Source of the DNA: an uncultured Clostridia bacterium
GTDB lineage: Bacteria; Bacillota; Clostridia; Christensenellales; UBA1242
Assembly (NCBI GenBank): GCA_944349915.1
Contig: CALVNU010000012.1
Location: 1 to 14,012 of the forward strand
Direction: 5' to 3'
Length of the DNA stretch: 14,012 bases
Shown piece after piece: positions 12,722 through 14,012 of this stretch (position 1 is the first letter of the stretch; every line of letters starts with the position of its first letter). The notes under the pieces are model-generated. The model had not been told where the DNA came from. It made no database searches and saw only the letters and a list, made by a program, of their open reading frames with translations. The translations under genes and the position numbers were made by a program.

Positions 12722-13579
12722 TTGGATTTTGATTTAAATAGTGTTCAATTTGTTTATTTTGAAGACAAAAGATGTGAAAAGGTGATTATACAGAGTTTAA
12801 AAACCATTTACATCACCTTTTTTGTGTTTTTAATCATTTTTGTCTCATTGTTTTGCGCTTTTCAATCGGAATACATTTTTACACGAATAATAGGGCTCTC
12901 TATGCAACCAACTTTAAACCCAGACATTTATCTGCAATCACAGGCGCAAGATTATGCCATTGTTGATAAAGATGGAGTGGTCGATTATGGCGATATTGTG
13001 ATTATTCTAAAGCCAGACGAGCCAGAAAGTGGAGCGTCTATCATCAAACGCGTTGTGGCTTTTGAAGGCGACAGAATTTCTATAATCAAAACTCGTGGCG
13101 AAGATGGGCTGTATTATTATCATCTTGTCCGTATAAAGTCTGGTAGCGATGAAGTTGAAATTGTTGAAGAAGATTATATCAATAGAGATGGTATCCTTCC
13201 CGATTGGGAAAACTTGACCCCTACTTCTGTGGGTTCGGTAACTTATGAACGCACATTTTATCAAAACTATTTCAATTTGTTTGGAGTATTTTATGATAGT
13301 TCTAGAATAGAGCGACATGAGGTAAACGGACAATCTGTTTTGTTCTATAGGCTTGGGGAAGATGAAATATTCTATATGGGAGACAACAGGGCGCATAGCA
13401 CCGACGCTAGAGAGTTTGGCCCTGTAACCATGAGCGATATGGTGATTGGCAAGGTCGTCAAAATTGTAGAAAACGGAGCCTATTCGGACATGTTCTTTGT
13501 AAGAGGTTACTATCAACTTAAAGGCATTTTGGAATATTTTTTCCCAAAACTTTTAGATTATTTTGCGTGGAAGGGTTAA
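12722..13579 (+). CDS. lepB: Signal peptidase I (S26 family)
   Basis: The membrane protease that removes signal peptides from exported proteins, acting outside the membrane. One N-terminal transmembrane helix (about 24-46) is followed by GLSMQPTL with catalytic Ser60, IIKRVVAFEGD with the general base Lys109, and the box E motif YMGDNRAHSTDAREFGPV (218-235). At 285 residues it is longer than most Gram-positive paralogues (about 170-200); the extra length is mainly an insertion of about 95 residues between box D and box E, containing an acidic part (DEVEIVEEDY) and an aromatic part. The start is a TTG with no clear ribosome binding site, so the first residues are uncertain. It has its own promoter and is followed by the HU gene. 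Confidence 0.9.
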   Translation: MDFDLNSVQFVYFEDKRCEKVIIQSLKTIYITFFVFLIIFVSLFCAFQSEYIFTRIIGLSMQPTLNPDIYLQSQAQDYAIVDKDGVVDYGDIVIILKPDEPESGASIIKRVVAFEGDRISIIKTRGEDGLYYYHLVRIKSGSDEVEIVEEDYINRDGILPDWENLTPTSVGSVTYERTFYQNYFNLFGVFYDSSRIERHEVNGQSVLFYRLGEDEIFYMGDNRAHSTDAREFGPVTMSDMVIGKVVKIVENGAYSDMFFVRGYYQLKGILEYFFPKLLDYFAWKG

Positions 13580-13584
13580 ATCGT

Positions 13585-13613
13585 TTGGTTTTTGGGCAAA
13601 ATTATGCTATCAT
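13585..13613 (+). promoter_or_regulatory. Promoter of the HU gene
   Basis: TTGGTT (13585-13590), 17 bp, TATCAT (13608-13613) with TGC in front (extended -10). Confidence 0.6.
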
Positions 13614-13655
13614 ACTTATAGTCTATAAGGCTTAAAATTAAAAAGGAGAGTGATT

Positions 13656-13928
13656 ATGAACAAACAAGAATTTATCAAGGCTTTTGCAGAAAAAGCAAAC
13701 TTTACGCAAAAAGATGCAGGTATCGCTTTTGACGCTATGGCATCAACTATTATTGATGCTCTTAAGAAAGGCGAAAAAATTCAAATAGCAGGATTTGGCT
13801 CTTATGAAGTTAAGACTCGTCCAGCAAGAGAAGGCATCAATCCTGCAACAAAACAAAAGGTTAAAATTCCAGCACAAAAAGTTCCATCTTTCAAATTTGG
13901 AAACAGTTTTAAAGGGCTTTTTAATTAA
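13656..13928 (+). CDS. HU-family DNA-binding protein
   Basis: The nucleoid protein HU, 90 residues, the exact usual length. It binds and bends DNA as a dimer. The N-terminal helices (MNKQEFIKAFAEKANFTQKD) and core GFGSYEVKTRPAREGINPATK are present, including the arm-tip proline in INPATK that intercalates into DNA. The C terminus (GNSFKGLFN) differs slightly from the common GKALKDAVN. The ATG at 13656 follows AAAAGGAG at a good distance; a GTG two codons earlier is less likely. Confidence 0.96.
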   Translation: MNKQEFIKAFAEKANFTQKDAGIAFDAMASTIIDALKKGEKIQIAGFGSYEVKTRPAREGINPATKQKVKIPAQKVPSFKFGNSFKGLFN

Positions 13929-13950
13929 TTGTAATTGATTTTTTAAATTT

Positions 13951-13977
13951 TGCTTGGCTTTGCCAAGCATTTTTTTT
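13951..13977 (+). terminator. Intrinsic terminator of the HU gene
   Basis: TGCTTGGC/GCCAAGCA stem, 3-base loop, then eight T. Confidence 0.92.
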
Positions 13978-14005
13978 ACATATTTTTTTTTCCTTTACTT
14001 ATAAT
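13976..14005 (+). promoter_or_regulatory. Possible promoter of the next gene
   Basis: TATAAT (14000-14005) with TTACAT (13976-13981) 18 bp upstream, reading out of the window. Confidence 0.4.
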
Positions 14006-14012
14006 AGAGCAA

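Overview
The window looks like a chromosomal segment of a low-GC Bacillota (Clostridia-like, probably gut-associated) bacterium. Reasons: AT-rich intergenic DNA, strong AGGAGG-type ribosome binding sites, sigma-A-like TTGACA/TATAAT promoters, TGA used as stop (so not the Mycoplasma code), many intrinsic terminators, a BspA-type leucine-rich-repeat protein, a BclA-like collagen-repeat protein typical of spore or cell surfaces, and two small pilin-like membrane proteins. The genus cannot be fixed from the sequence alone.

Layout. 1-509: the 3' part of a P-loop nucleotide-binding protein whose start lies off the left edge. 536-860: a 271-bp structured, GC-richer element lying between two identical 27-bp terminator hairpins. 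869-958 (-): tRNA-Ser(CGA). 1141-1809: peroxiredoxin. 1940-2455: a three-helix membrane protein with a charged N-terminal tail. 2707-3924: an LRR_5 repeat protein without a signal peptide. 3925-4169: a non-coding stretch with an unusually compact cloverleaf of perfect stems. 4170-6578 (-): leucyl-tRNA synthetase, preceded by a 10-residue leader peptide rich in Leu codons and a five-segment attenuator (6595-6708). 7030-8319 (-): collagen-like surface protein. 8446-8961: helical hypothetical protein. 9079-9866 (-): a hypothetical gene and a pilin-like gene. 10203-10595 (-): a second pilin-like paralogue. 10904-11095 (-): a 63-residue hydrophobic protein. 11253-11585: ArsR-type repressor. 11662-12656: an unknown gene translationally coupled to queH. 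12722-13579: signal peptidase I. 13656-13928: HU.

How the parts may work together. leuS, tRNA-Ser, queH (queuosine in tRNA) and HU are housekeeping functions. The leuS leader appears to sense charged tRNA-Leu by ribosome stalling, instead of the T-box usual for aminoacyl-tRNA synthetase genes in Bacillota. The collagen-like protein, the pilin-like proteins, the 63-residue protein and the signal peptidase point to envelope or spore-surface functions, but no complete secretion or pilus cluster is present. The strongest candidates for something undescribed are the leuS attenuator, the cloverleaf at 4073-4154, and the terminator-flanked element at 563-833.
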